From contig CAJNDS010002675.1 of NCBI GenBank assembly GCA_905221605.1, forward strand, positions 255,788 through 319,787: a stretch of DNA of 64,000 nt, read 5' to 3'. The notes under the pieces are model-generated. The model saw only the letters and a program-made list of their open reading frames with translations. It was not told the origin of the DNA and made no database searches. Below are positions 32,501 to 45,060 of this stretch, one piece after another (position 1 is the first letter of the stretch; each line of letters starts with the position of its first letter). The DNA comes from Symbiodinium natans. Taxonomy: Eukaryota; Sar; Dinophyceae; Suessiales; Symbiodiniaceae. Both the position numbers and the translations under genes were made by a program.

Positions 32501-35500
32501 GCCTTTGCGAGCAGCCTGAGCAGATGAAGCCCTGAGAAGAGTCGGAGCCCGGAGCATCAACGTTTTGGGCATCGCTTGGAACTTGCTCCTGCAGAAACTC
32601 TTGAAACCCTTCTCCATGTCTTCCATGGGAGACAGGCAAAAGAAAGCGATACTCTCTTTGCCCGCTATTTCCCCTTCAGTCTGAGATTGCAAGGGCCTCT
32701 GATCAAACGCAAGTACCCTCTGTTCAGGGCCAACTGGCGACTTGCTGCAACCTTGCGAGCTTCACGATTGCCGCGTATTTCGCAAGGGCACTGTGCATTG
32801 GCTTGGCATCTGCAGAATTTACTGAGAATGTTTTCACATTTTACGCACACTTCCTAGGCTCCTAGGCTTGGAGCACATAGCTCAAAGACCCGTGCCGCCT
32901 CACCTGTGCCACCTGTGCAGGCATGCGTGAAGGCGACGGACGGGCAGATGAAAGAGTCCCGCTCTTCACCATCAAGGTAGAATGCCAGCCTTTGATCAAG
33001 CGCAAGTACTCTGTGTTCAGGGCCATATGGCGATCGTCTGCAGCCTTGCGAGCTTCACGACTGTCGCGTACTCTGCAAAAGCACTATGCATTTGCCTCGC
33101 CCCGTGCATCTGCAGACATTATGCACCGCTTTCAGACACTTTCCAGGGCTCGAGTACGTAGCGCAAAGAGCTGTGCCACTTCACCACCTAGGCAGTAGAC
33201 GGGCAGATGAAAGCATCTCTCTGCCACTCAACGTAAGAATGCCAGAGCCTTTAATCAAGCGCAGGTACCCTCTGTTCAGGGCCATCTGGCGATCGTCTGC
33301 AGCCTTGCGAGCTTCACGATTGCCGCATATTCTGCAAGGGCGCTATGCATCGGCCTCGCCCTGCGCATCTGCAGAATATAGACAGAAGTTACATGGAGAA
33401 AGAGGCACGATCAGGCAAGCCGCCTCCGGATTCCCAAGCAGACATATGGTGTGGACATTTTTCTCGCAACTGCAGCCGACATCGGCCGAGGCAGATGAAG
33501 CTCTAGGAATAGGAAGGGCAGGAGAGCAGGGCATGCAATTGCTGGCAATTGCTTCTCTGGACCCTTCCCCGCATGCCACATTGTTCTTCACGCCACAGAT
33601 GTAGTCGCCTACCGCCTACCGCCCAGTTTGACAGACCACTTCGCCAGTCGCGTTTCTTCGTGCACCTGCCTGGCCTCCGTTTGGGTCCGTCAAGCTCTTG
33701 CATCGTTTTCAGGCCCATTGGCAAGCGTGGTGCTGGAGTTCTCGCGGGACGGAGACTCGTGCGGGTGTCGACAGCATGCCCTACGGCCGACCATGCTCTC
33801 TGCCTCCTTGGTGTGGGATGGACGCATCCTGCATCACCTGGGCATTTGCCGGTAGCGAGTTAAGCCTAAGAAAAACAGTTGTGCTCCACCCTGAAGTAGA
33901 CGTGGAGAGCCGTCAGAAGTCTCTTGCAGACCCTTGCCCAAGTCTTCCATGGGTTACGAGAGACAGCTGCAGTTTACGGGCGAACATGGTACTCGTCATT
34001 CCCTGCCTCCCCCACTGAGAATTGCCCCGGCCTCTGATCAAGCGCACGTGCCCTGCATATTTAGAGCCATACGGCCCTTGTTTTACGGCCCGCTCGAGTC
34101 CAACATTCAGCGATCGAAAAGCGATGAGGAGATGCCTTTCGCAACAGCAGACGGTTTCAGCCGACATCAGCCGACCTTCCTTGCGTGCTGAGTCCGGAGC
34201 ATCAAAGTTGTTGGCATCGCTTGGAACTTGCTCTTACAGAAATTCTTGAAATTCCTCTTCATGTCTTTTATGGGAGACGGGCAAATGAAAGCATTTGTCT
34301 CTTCACCCGCTATGTCCCCTTCAGTCTGAGAATGCAAAGGCCTCTGATCAAGCGCAAGTACCCCCTGTCCAGGGCCACCTGGCGATTGGCGGCAGCCTTG
34401 CGAGCTTCACGATTGCCGCGTATTCTAGTAGTGCGTTGGCTTGGCATCTGCAGAATTTACACAGAATTTACACAGAATCTACACAGTTTATGCAGACTTC
34501 CTAGGCTTGGAGTACGTAGCTCAAAAAGCTGTGCCACTTCACCACCTAGGCGATAGACGGGCAAAAGAAAGCGATTCTCTCTTTGCCCGCTATTCCCCCT
34601 TCAGTCTGAGAGGGCAAAGACCTCCGATCAAGCGCAAGTACTCTCTGTTCAGGCCCAGCTGGCGACTTGCTGCAACCTTGCGAGCTTCACGATTGCCGCG
34701 TATTCTGCAACGGCACTGTGCATTGGCCTCGCCCCGCGCATCTGCAGAACTCACACAGAATCTACGCAGCTTACGCGTAGCTCAAAAAGCTGTGCCACTT
34801 CAACAGGGGTCGCACGCGACATTTTCGAGCATCCTGAGCAGATGAAGCCCTGAGAAGAGTCGCAGCCCGGAGCATCAAAGTTGTTGGCATGGCTTGGAGC
34901 TTGCTCTTGCAGAAACCCTCGAAACCCCTCTCCATGTCTTCTATGGGAGACGGGCAAAAGAAAGCGATTCTCTCTTTGCCCGCTAATGCCCCTTCAGTTT
35001 GAGATTGCAAGGGCCTCTGATCAAACGCAAGTACCCTCTGTTCAGGGCCATCTGGCGATTTGCTGCAGCCTTGCGAGCTTCACGACTGCCACGTACTCTG
35101 CGAAAGCACTATGCATTTGCCTCGCCCCGTGCATCTGCAGACATTATGCACTGCTTTCAGACACTTTCCAGGGCTCGAGTACGTAGCTCAAAGAGCTGTG
35201 CCACTTCACCACCCAGCCAGTAGACGGGATGAAAGCATCTCTCTGCCATTCGATGTAAGAATGCCAGAGCCTTTAATCAAGCGCAGGTATCCTTTGTTCA
35301 GGGCCATCGGGCGATCGTCTGCAGCCTTGCGAGCTTCACGATTGCCGCGTATTCTGCAAGGGCACTTTGCATTGGCTTCGCATCTGCAGAATTTACACAG
35401 TTTGCGCACACTTCCTAGGCTCCTAGGCTTCGAGTACGTATCTCAAAGAGCTGTGCCACTTCACCATCTAGGCGACAGACAGGCGGATGAAAGCATTTTT

Positions 35501-35813
35501 CTGCCATTCAATGTAATCATGCCACCCGCGGCAGATGGGCAGATGAAAGCATCTCTCTGCCAGTCAACGTATGAATGCCAGAGCCTTTAATCAAGCGCAG
35601 GTACCCTCTGTTCAGGGCCAACTGGCGATCGCCTGCAGCCTTGCAAGCTTCACAATTGCCGCGTATGCTGCAAGGGCGCTATGCATTGGCCTCGCCCTGC
35701 GCATCTGCAGAATATACACAGAATTTACATAGAGAAGGTGAAGCCTTGTCTAGGGCATCTTTGCACCAATCCCTTGATCAGGATACTTGCACACATTGCC
35801 TTGTTTTCTCCAG

Positions 35814-35878
35814 GTAACGAGCCCTTCCCAATGTTGCAAAAAATTGACAAGCCCACCGCACTCGGAGAAGGCCACAAG
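35814..35878 (+). pseudogene. 65-nt exon-like element, copy 2
   Basis: Bounded by tttctccag and gtgcgt. Reads NEPFPMLQKIDKPTALGEGH. It is followed by about 60 bp (tgtggaaatcacggattcaa onward) that copy 1 lacks, then by the KASKLSERFKSG stretch. Confidence 0.45.
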
Positions 35879-36850
35879 GTGCGTTTATGTGGAAATCACG
35901 GATTCAAGGTTTCCACAACACATGTGGGCTTCTCATTTTTTGAGAAAGCTAGCAAATTGAGCGAGCGCTTTAAGTCGGGCGGCTGCTCGCAGGGACGTCA
36001 GGCATTGGCGGCTCCATTTTCCATCCCCCCCTAGTCCTAACACGTTGGTAATCTTGCGAGCTTCAAGTTCTCTGCAAGGGCACTACGCATGTGCCTCGCC
36101 ACGTGCAGCTGCAGAAAGTTTGCACAGTTTACAGACACTTTCCTAGACTCCAGTCGTTAGCCCAAAGAGCCGTGCCACTTCACCACCTGTGCCACCTGTG
36201 CAGGCATTCGTGACGGCTATCTGTCGGCTCAAGGCCCAAGCAGTGCTAGCTGTGGGAGGTCCGCAGCTCGACGTAGAGTTCAGATCTCAATTCGAAAATT
36301 GTCCACCCCGTACGTGCCTGCAAGTGTGAGTTGGCCTTTCTGCTGTGCGCAAGTACAGTTCCTGCCCCTTCACCAGCTGCAGTGCCTGGTCTCATCGCTT
36401 GCTTTTGTGCTGTCCTCATGTTTTGCACGTCTCATGTGACCCATGTCAGCCTGACTGCTTTGGAGAAGCTGAAGGATCGTCTTTGCGTCAGTCCCCTGAG
36501 TCAGTGGAGTTTCCCTCGAGGTGGAATGCCTGGAAAGCTCGTGATCACATCCCCAGCGTCTTCTAGCGAGACAGCACCGCACTCTCAGCACTCCCATCGG
36601 ATCGCTGCCGTGTGCGGAGGTACGATCAGGCAAGTCGCCTCAGGAATCCCAAGCAGACATATGGTGTGGACATTCTTCTCTCAACTGCAGCCGACATCGG
36701 CCGAGGCAGATGAATCTCTAGGAAGCGCAGGAGAGCAGAGCATGCAATTGCTGTCAATTGCTTCTCTGGACCCTTCCCCAAGTCTTCCATGGGTTACGAG
36801 GACAGCTGCAGTCCACGGGCGAACATGGTACTCTCCATTCCCTGCCTCCC

Positions 36851-36933
36851 AGGCCTTACGGCCTGGTGTTTAGGGTTTCAAGGCGTTTAGGGTTTCAAGG
36901 CCTCACGGCCTGGCGTTTAGGGTTTCAGGGCCC
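36851..36933 (+). repeat. Telomere-like insertion inside a duplication module
   Basis: About 83 bp, with three gtttagggtttca units and two small palindromes (aggccttacggcct, aggcctcacggcct), sit exactly between cctgcctccc and cactgagaatgcc. Other module-C copies are continuous there (for example 40673-40690). It is therefore an insertion younger than the module. Confidence 0.85.
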
Positions 36934-37927
36934 CACTGAGAATGCCCCGGCTTCTGATCAAGCGCACGTGCCCTGCATATGTGCCTGGTCTCATTTGTTG
37001 TTTTTGTGCTGTTCTCACGTGTTTCATGTCTCTTGTGACCCAAGTCAGCCTGCCTGCTTTGGAGAAGGTGAAGCCTTGTCTAGGGCATCTCTGCTGAGGG
37101 CGTGCCCGGCTTCTTTGCGCCAGTGCCCTCGGCCCGTCTGCCTAGTCACTCAATGTTTTTTGAGAGAGGTAGAATGCCTGGAAAGCTCGTGATCACATCA
37201 CAAACATCATCCAGCGAGGCAACCCCCGATTTTGCCGACGTTCCTTCCGCGCTGAGCCTTGTCGATCGGCCTGGGCAGATGAAGCCCTGAGAAGAGTCGG
37301 AAACGGGAGCATCAACGTTTTGGGCATGGCTGGGAATTCGCTCCCAAGCAGTGCTAGCTGCAGGAGGTCCGCAGCTCGATGTAGAGTTCAGATCTCAATT
37401 GGAAAGTTTGCCACGTCGAAGGCGCCTGCATGTGTGAGTTGGCCTTTCTGCTGTGCGCAAGTTGGCTCGACAGTTCCTTGCCCTTCACCAGCCGCAGTGC
37501 CTGGTCTCATCGCTTACATTTGTGCTGTCCTCATGTTTTGCACGTCTCTTGTGACCCAAGTCAGCCTGCCTGCTTTGGAGAAGGTGAAGCCTTGTCTACG
37601 GCATCTCTGCTGAGGGCGTGCCCGGCTTCTTTGCGCCAGTGCCCTCGGCCCGTCCGCCTAGTCACTCAATGTTTTTTGAGAGTCAGTGGAGTTTCCTTCG
37701 ACCCCCGATTTTGCCGACGTTCCTTCCGCGCTGAGCCTTTTCGATCGGCCTGACCAGATGAAGCCCTGAGAAGAGTCGGAACCCGGAGCATCAACGTTTT
37801 GGGCATGGCTGGGACTTCGCTCCTGCAGAATTCCCAGAAACCCCTCTCCATGTCTTCCATGGGAGACGGGCAAAAGAAAGCGATCCTCTCTTTGCCCGCT
37901 ATTTCCCTTCTCAGTCTGAGAGTGCAA

Positions 37928-38750
37928 GGGCTTCTGATCAAGCGCAAGTACTCTCTGTTCGGGGCCATGTGGCGACTTGCTGCAACCTTGCGAGCTTCAC
38001 GGTTGCCGCGTACTCTGCAAGGGCACTATGCATTGGCCTCGCATCTGCAGAATTTACACAGTTTGCGCACACTTCCTAGGCTCCTAGGCTTCGAGTACGT
38101 AACTCAAAGAGCTGTGCCACTTCACCACCTGTGCCACCTGTGCAGGCATGCATGAAGGCGACGGACGGACAGATGAAAGCGTCCCGCTCTTCACCACCAA
38201 GGTAGAATGCCAGCCTTTGATCAAGCGCAAGTACTCTCTGTTCGGGGCCATCTGGCGACTTGCTGCAACCTTGCGAGCTTCACGGTTGCCGCGTACTCTG
38301 CAAGGGCACTATGCATTGGCCTCGCATCTGCAGAATTTACACAGTTTGCGAACACTTCCTAGGCTCCTAGGCTTCGAGTACGTAACTCAAAGAGCTGTGC
38401 CACTTCACCACCTGTGCCACCTGTGCAGGCATGCATGAAGGCGACGGACGGACAGATGAAAGCGTCCCGCTCTTCACCACCAAGGTAGAATGCCAGCCTT
38501 TGATCAAGCGCAAGTACTCTCTGTTCGGGGCCATCTGGCGACTTGCTGCAGCCTTGCGAGCTTCACGGTTGCCGCGTACTCTGCAAGAGCACTATGCATT
38601 TGCCTCGCCCCGTGCATCCGCACAAATTTTGCGCTGTTTTCAGACACTTTCCAGGGCTCGAGTACGTAGCTCAAAGAGCTGTGCTTCACCACCCGCAGCA
38701 GACGGGCAGATGAAAGCATCTCTCTGCCACTCAACGTAAGAATGCCAGAG
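37928..38750. repeat. Tandem 283-bp array of module A
   Basis: Three tandem module-A copies start near 37928, 38213 and 38496. The first two are almost identical, sharing ctctgttcggggcca and tgcatgaaggcgacggacgg. The third diverges after about 38585. Confidence 0.85.
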
Positions 38751-39629
38751 CCTTTAATCAAGCGCAGATATCCTTTGTTCAGGGCCATCTGGCGATCGTC
38801 TGCAGCCTTGCGAGCTTCACGATTGCCGCGTATTCTGCAAGGGCACTTTGCATTGGCTTCGCATCTGCAGAATTTACACAGTTTGCGCACACTTCCTAGG
38901 CTCCTAGGCTTCGAGTACGTATCTCAAAGAGCTGTGCCACTTCACCATCTAGGCGACAGGCAGGCGGATGAAAGCATTTTTCTGCCATTCAATGTAATCA
39001 TGCCACCCGCGGCAGACGGGCAGATGAAAGCATCTCTCTGCCAGTCAACGTATGAATGCCAGAGCCTTTAATCAAGCGCAGGTATCCTTTGTTCAGGGCC
39101 AACTGGCGATCACCTGCAGCCTTGCAAGCTTCACGATTGCCGCGTATGCTGCAAGGGCACTATGCATTGGCCTCACGTGAGGTACGCCAGTCAGCAGGTA
39201 TTGCGTGAGCCAGAACGTGGCCTCACCCCGCACATCTGCAGAATAGACGCAGAGTATATACAGCTTACGCACACTTCCTAGGCCCCGAGGCTCGAGTACG
39301 TAGCTCCAAGAGCTGTGCCACTTCACCACCTAAGCGACAGGCACATGAAAGCATCTTTCTGCCACTCAATGTGAGAATGCCAGAGCCTTGAATCAAGCGA
39401 AAGTACCTCTGTTCAGGGCCAGCTGGCGATTGACTGCAGCCTTGCGAGCTTCACGATTGCCGCATATTCTGCAAGGGCGCTATGCATTGGCCTCGCCCTG
39501 CGCGTCTGCAGAATATACACAGAATTTACATAGAGAAGGTGAAGCCTTGTCTAGGGCTTCTCTGCTGAGATCGTCTTTGCACCATTCCCTTGATCAGGGA
39601 TACTTGCACACATTCCCTTGTTTCTCCAG

Positions 39630-39694
39630 GTAACGAGCCCTTCCCAATGTTGCAAAAAATTGACAAGCCCACCGCACCCGGAGAAGACCACAAG
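39630..39694 (+). pseudogene. 65-nt exon-like element, copy 3
   Basis: Bounded by tttctccag and gtgcgt. Reads NEPFPMLQKIDKPTAPGEDH. It belongs to a roughly 1.1-kb duplication (about 35640-36850 versus 39460-40680, offset about 3824 bp) and carries the same downstream sequence as copy 2. Confidence 0.45.
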
Positions 39695-42658
39695 GTGCGT
39701 TTATGTGGAAATCACGGATTCAAGGTTTCCACAACACATGTGGGCTTCTCTTTTTTGAGAAAGCTAGCAAATTGAGCGAGCGCTCTAAGTCGGGCGGCTG
39801 CTCGCAGGGACGTCAGGCATTGGCGGCTCCATTTTCCATCCCCCCCTAGTCCTAACACGTTGGTAATCTTGCGAGCTTCAAGTTCTCTGCCAGGGCACTA
39901 CGCATGTGCCTCGCCACGTGCAGCTGCAGAAATTTTGCACAGTTTACAGACACCTTCCTAGACTCCAGTCGTTAGCCCAAAGACCCGTGCCACTTCACCA
40001 CCTGTGCCACCTGTGCAGGCATTCGTGAGGGCAGCATCGGCTATCTGTCGGCTCAAGGCCCAAGCAGTGCTAGCTGTGGGAGGTCCGCAGCTCGACGTAG
40101 AGTTCAGATCTCAATTCGAAAATTGTCCACCCCGTTCGTGCCTGCAAGTGTGAGTTGGCCTTTCTGCTGTGCGCAAGTTGGCTCGACAGTTCCTGCCCCT
40201 TCACCAGCTGCAGTGCCTGGTCTCATCGCTTGCTTTTGTGCTGTCCTCATGTTTTGCACGTCTCATGTGACCCATGTCAGCCTGACTGCTTTGGAGAAGC
40301 TGAAGGATCGTCTTTGCGTCAGTCCCCTGAGTCAGTGGAGTTTCCCTCGAGGTGGAATGCCTGGAAAGCTCGTGATCACATCACCAGCGTCTTCTAGCGA
40401 GACAGCACCGCACTCTCAGCACTCCCATCGGATCGCTGCCGTGTGCGGAGGTAAGATCAGGCAAGTCGCCTCAGGAATCCCAAGCAGACATATGGTGTGG
40501 ACATTCTTCTCTCAACTGCAGCCGACATCGGCCGAGGCAGATGAATCTCTAGGAAGCGCAGGAGAGCAGAGCATGCAATTGCTGTCAATTGCTTCTCTGG
40601 ACCCTTCCCCAAGTCTTCCATGGGTTACGAGAGACAGCTGCAGGCCACGGGCGAACATGGTACTCTCCATTCCCTGCCTCCCTCACTGAGAATGCCCCGG
40701 CCTCTGATCAAGCGCACGTTCCCCTCATATTTAGAGCCATACGGCGCTTGTTTTGTGGCCCGCTCGAGTCCAACACTCAGCGATCGAAAAGCGATGAGGA
40801 GATGCCAAGCGCAACCGCAGACGGTTTCAGCCGACATCAAACGACCTTTCTTCCGAGCTGAGCCTTTGCGAGCAGCCTGAGCAGATGAAGCCCTGAGAAG
40901 AGTCGGAGCCCGGAGCATCAAAGTTGTTGGCATCGCTTGGAACTTTGAAACCCTTCTCCATGTCTTCCATGGGAGACGGGCAAATGAAGGCATTTGTCTC
41001 TTCACCCGCAATGTCCCCTTCAGTCTCAAGTTCCCACTGTCCAGGGCCATCTGGCGATTGGCTGCAGCCTTGCGAGCTTCACGATTGCCGCGTATTCTGC
41101 AAGGGCACTGTGCATTGGCTTGGCATCTGCAGAATTTACTGAGAATGTTTTCACATTTTACGCACACTTCCTGGGCTCCTAAGGCTTGGGGCACATAGCT
41201 CAAAGACCCGTGCCGCCTCACCACCTGTGCCACCTGTGCAGGCATGCATGAAGGCGACGGACGGACAGATGAAAGCGTCCCGCTCTTCACCATCAAGGTA
41301 GAATGCCAGCCTTTGATCAAGCGCAAGTACTCTCTGTTCAGGGCCATCTGGCGATTTGCTGCAGCCTTGCGAGCTTCACGACTGTCGCGTACTCTGCAAA
41401 AGCACTATGCATTTGCCTCGCCCCGTGCATCTGCAGACATTATGCACCGCTTTCAGACACTTTCCAGGGCTCGAGTACGTAGCGCAAAGAGCTGTGCCAC
41501 TTCACCACCTAGGCAGTAGACGGGCAGATGAAAGCATCTCTCTGCCACTCAACGTAAGAATGCCAGAGCCTTTAATCAAGCGCAGGTACCCTCTGTTCAG
41601 GGCCAACTGGCGATCGTCTGCAGCCTTGCAAGCTTCACGATTGCCGCGTATGCTGCAAGGGCACTATGCATTGGCCTCACGTGAGGTACGCCAGTCAGCA
41701 GGTATTGCGTGAGCCAGAACGTGGCCTCACCCCGCACATCTGCAGAATAGACGCAGAGTATATACAGCTTACGCACACTTCCTAGGCCCCGAGGCTCGAG
41801 TACGTAGCTCAAAGAGCTGTGCCACTTCACCGCCTAGGCGACAGAGGAGCAGATTTAAGTATCTCTCTGCCACTCAATGTGAGACTGCAAAGGCTTCTGA
41901 TCAAGCGCAAACACCCTCTGTTCAGGTCCATCTGGCGATTGGCTGCAACCTTGCGAGCTTCACGATTGCCGCGTATTCTGCAAGGGCGCTATGCATTGGC
42001 CTCGCCCTGCGCGTCTGCAGAATATACACAGAATTTACAAAGTTTACGCACACTTCCTGGGCCCTTAGGCTTCGAGTACGTAGCTCAATGACATAATGAG
42101 GCATGCCGCCTCACCACCTGTGCCACTTGTGCACGCATCATCGGCTATCTGTCGGCTCAAGGCCCAAGCAGTGCTGTTTGTAGGAGGTCCACAGCTCGAT
42201 GTAGAGTTCAGATCTCAACTGGAAAGTTTGCCACGTCGAAGGTGCCTGCAAGTGTGAGTTGCCCTTTCTGCTGTGCGCAAGTTGGCTCGACAGTTCCTTG
42301 CCCTTCACCAGCCGCAGTGCCTGGTCTCATCGCTCTCTTTTGTGCTGTTCTCATGTGTTACATGTCTCATGTGACCCAAGTCAGCCTGACTGCTTTGGAG
42401 AAGCTGAAGCCTTGTCTAGGGCATCTCTGCTGAGGGCGTGCCCGGCTTCTTTGCGCCAGTGCCTTCGGCCCGTCTGCCTAGTCACTCAATGTTTTTTGAG
42501 AGAGGTAGAATGCCTGGAAAGCTCGTGATCACATCACAAACATCATCCAGCGAGGCAGCCCCCGATTTTGCCGACGTTCCTTCCGCGCTGAGCCTTGTCG
42601 ATCGGCCTGGGCAGATGAAGCCCTGAGAAGAGTCGGAAACCGGAGCATCAACGTTCTG

Positions 42659-43756
42659 GGCATGGCTGGGAATTCGCTCCCAAGCAGTGCTAGCTGTAGG
42701 AGGTCCGCAGCTCGATGTAGAGTTCAGATCTCAATTGGAAAGTTTGCCACGTCGAAGGTGCCTGCAAGTGTGAGTTGGCCTTTCTGCTGTGCGCAAGTTG
42801 GCTCGACAGTTCCTTGCCCTTCACCAGCCGCAGTGCCTGGTTTCATCGCTCTCTTTTGTGCTGTTCTCATGTGTTACATGTCTCATGTGACCCAAGTCAG
42901 CCTGACTGCTTTGGAGAAGCTGAGGGCGGCTTCTTTGCGCCAGTGCCCGCGGCCAGAGCCTTGTCGATCGGCCTGGGCAGATGAAGCCCTGAGAAGAGTC
43001 GGAAACCGGAGCATCAACGTTCTGGGCATGGCTGGGAATTCGCTCCCAAGCAGTGCTAGCTGTAGGAGGTCCGCAGCTCGATGTAGAGTTCAGATCTCAA
43101 TTGGAAAGTTTGCCACGTCGAAGGTGCCTGCAAGTGTGAGTTGGCCTTTCTGCTGTGCGCAAGTTGGCTCGACAGTTCCTTGCCCTTCACCAGCCGCAGT
43201 GCCTGGTTTCATCGCTCTCTTTTGTGCTGTTCTCATGTGTTACATGTCTCATGTGACCCAAGTCAGCCTGACTGCTTTGGAGAAGCTGAGGGCGGCTTCT
43301 TTGCGCCAGTGCCCGCGGCCAGAGCCTTGTCGATCGGCCTGGGCAGATGAAGCCCTGAGAAGAGTCGGAAACCGGAGCATCAACGTTCTGGGCATGGCTG
43401 GGAATTCGCTCCCAAGCAGTGCTAGCTGTAGGAGGTCCGCCGCTCGATGTAGAGTTCAGATCTCAATTCGAAAATTGTCCACCCCATACGTGCCTGCAAG
43501 TGTGAGTTGGCCTTTCTGCTGTGCGCAAGTTGGCTCGACAGTTCCTTGCCCTTCACCAGCCGCAGTGCCTGGTCTCATTTCTTGCTTCTGTGCTGTCCTC
43601 ATGTTTTGCACGTCTCATGTGACCCATGTCAGCCTGACTGCTTTGGAGAAGCTGAAGGATCGTCTTTGCGTCAGTCCCCTGAGTCAGTGGAGTTTCCCTC
43701 GAGGTGGAATGCCTGGAAAGCTCGTGATCACATCACCAGCGTCTTCTAGCGAGACA
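42659..43756. repeat. Tandem 366-bp array of module B
   Basis: Three copies start at 42659, 43025 and 43391. The first two are essentially identical and the third diverges. Because 366 is divisible by three, one frame stays open across all copies (see 42662-44041). Confidence 0.9.
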
Positions 43757-44041
43757 GCACCGCACTCTCAGCACTCCCATCGGATCGCTGCCGTGTGCCG
43801 AGGCACCATCAGGCAAGTCGCCTCAGGAATCCCAAGCAGACATATGGTGTGGACATTCTTCTTTCAACTGCAGCCGACATCGGCCGAGGCAGATGAATCT
43901 CTAGGAAGCGCAGGAGAGCAGAGCATGCAATTGCTGTCAATTGCTTCTCTGGACCCTTCCCCAAGTCTTCCATGGGTTACGAGAGACAGCTGCAGGCCAC
44001 GGGCGAACATGGTACTCTCCATTCCCTGCCTCCCTCACTGA
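42662..44041 (+). other. 459-codon frame created by the in-phase 366-bp repeat
   Basis: Starts MAGNSLPSSASCRRSAARCR and repeats a 122-residue unit before running into module C. Cys-, Ser- and Ala-rich with no recognisable domain or signal peptide. The equivalent frame is interrupted in other copies of the modules, so I treat it as incidental. It is the longest open frame in the duplication block and so is recorded. Confidence 0.3.
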
Positions 44042-45060
44042 GAATGCCCCGGCCTCTGATCAAGCGCACGTGCCCTGCATATTTAGAGCCATACGGCGCT
44101 TGGTTTGTGGCCCGCTCGAGTCCAAGATTCAGCGATCGAAAAGCGATGAGGAGATGCCAACCGCAACAGCAGACGGTTTCAGCCGACATCAGCCGACGTT
44201 CCATGCGTGCTGAGCCTTTGCGAGCAGCCTGAGCAGATGAAGCCCTGAGAAGAGTCGGAGCCCGGAGCATCAAAGTTGTTGGCATCGCTTGGAACTTGCG
44301 CCTGCAGAAACTCTTGAAACCCCTCTCCATGTCTTTTATGGGAGACGGGCAAAAGAAAGCGATCCTCTCTTTGCCCGCTATTACCCCTTCAGTCTGAGAA
44401 CGCAAAGGCCTCTGATCAAGCGCAAGTACCCTCTGTTCAGGGCCAACTGGCGACGTGCTGCAACCTTGCGAGCTTCACGATTGCCGCGTATTTCGCAAGG
44501 GCACTATGCATTGGCCTCGCATCTGCAGAATTTACACAGTTTGCGCACACTTCCTAGGCTCCTAGGCTTCGAGTACGTAACTCAAAGAGCTGTGCCACTT
44601 CACCACCTGTGCCACCTGTGCAGGCATGCGTGAAGGCGACGGGCAGGTGAAAGCCTCTCTTTTCACCCGCTGTTTCCCCCTTGGTCTGAGAATGCCGGGG
44701 CGTCTGATCAAGCGCAAGTACCCTCGGTGCATTTGCCTCGCCCGTGCATGTGCAGAATTCTTGCACAATTTACAGACACTTCCTGGGCCCGTAGGCTCGA
44801 GTACGTAGCCGGGGAGCTGCGCCACTTCACTGCCTGAAGGCGACGGGCGGGCAGATGAAAGGGTCTCCCTCTTCACCCGTTATTTCCCCCTCAGTCTGAG
44901 AATGCCAGGGCCTCTGATCAAGCACAAGTACCCGCTGTTCAGGGCCATCTGGCGATTGGCTGCAACCTTGCAAGCTTCGCGCCGCTGCTTACTTCGCAAG
45001 GGAACTGCGCATTTGCCTCCGCATTTTGCCTCGCCCTGTGCATCTACACAGATGTCTTTG

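Larger units (their letters stand above)
23120..45060. repeat. Mosaic of segmental duplications (three main modules)
   Basis: Three modules recur. Module A: gatcaagcgcaagtaccctc through tgccacttcaccacctgtgc, about 280 bp, over fifteen copies. Module B: ctcaaggcccaagcagtgct through gtgacccaagtcagcctg. Module C: cactcccatcggatcgctgc through gggagacgggcaaaagaaag, with full or partial copies near 24150, 26560, 29520, 30880, 32060, 33400, 36590, 40420 and 43770. Copies diverge by substitutions and indels and are all in the same orientation. Open frames of 60-190 codons recur on both strands at equivalent places; none matches a known domain, and frames break between copies. Confidence 0.85.

Noticed and set aside
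29722-32692. Recurrent ~142-codon minus-strand frames in module C as a gene family
   Set aside because: Lengths and ends vary between copies, frames break by indels, no domain is recognisable, and overlapping plus-strand frames are equally open.
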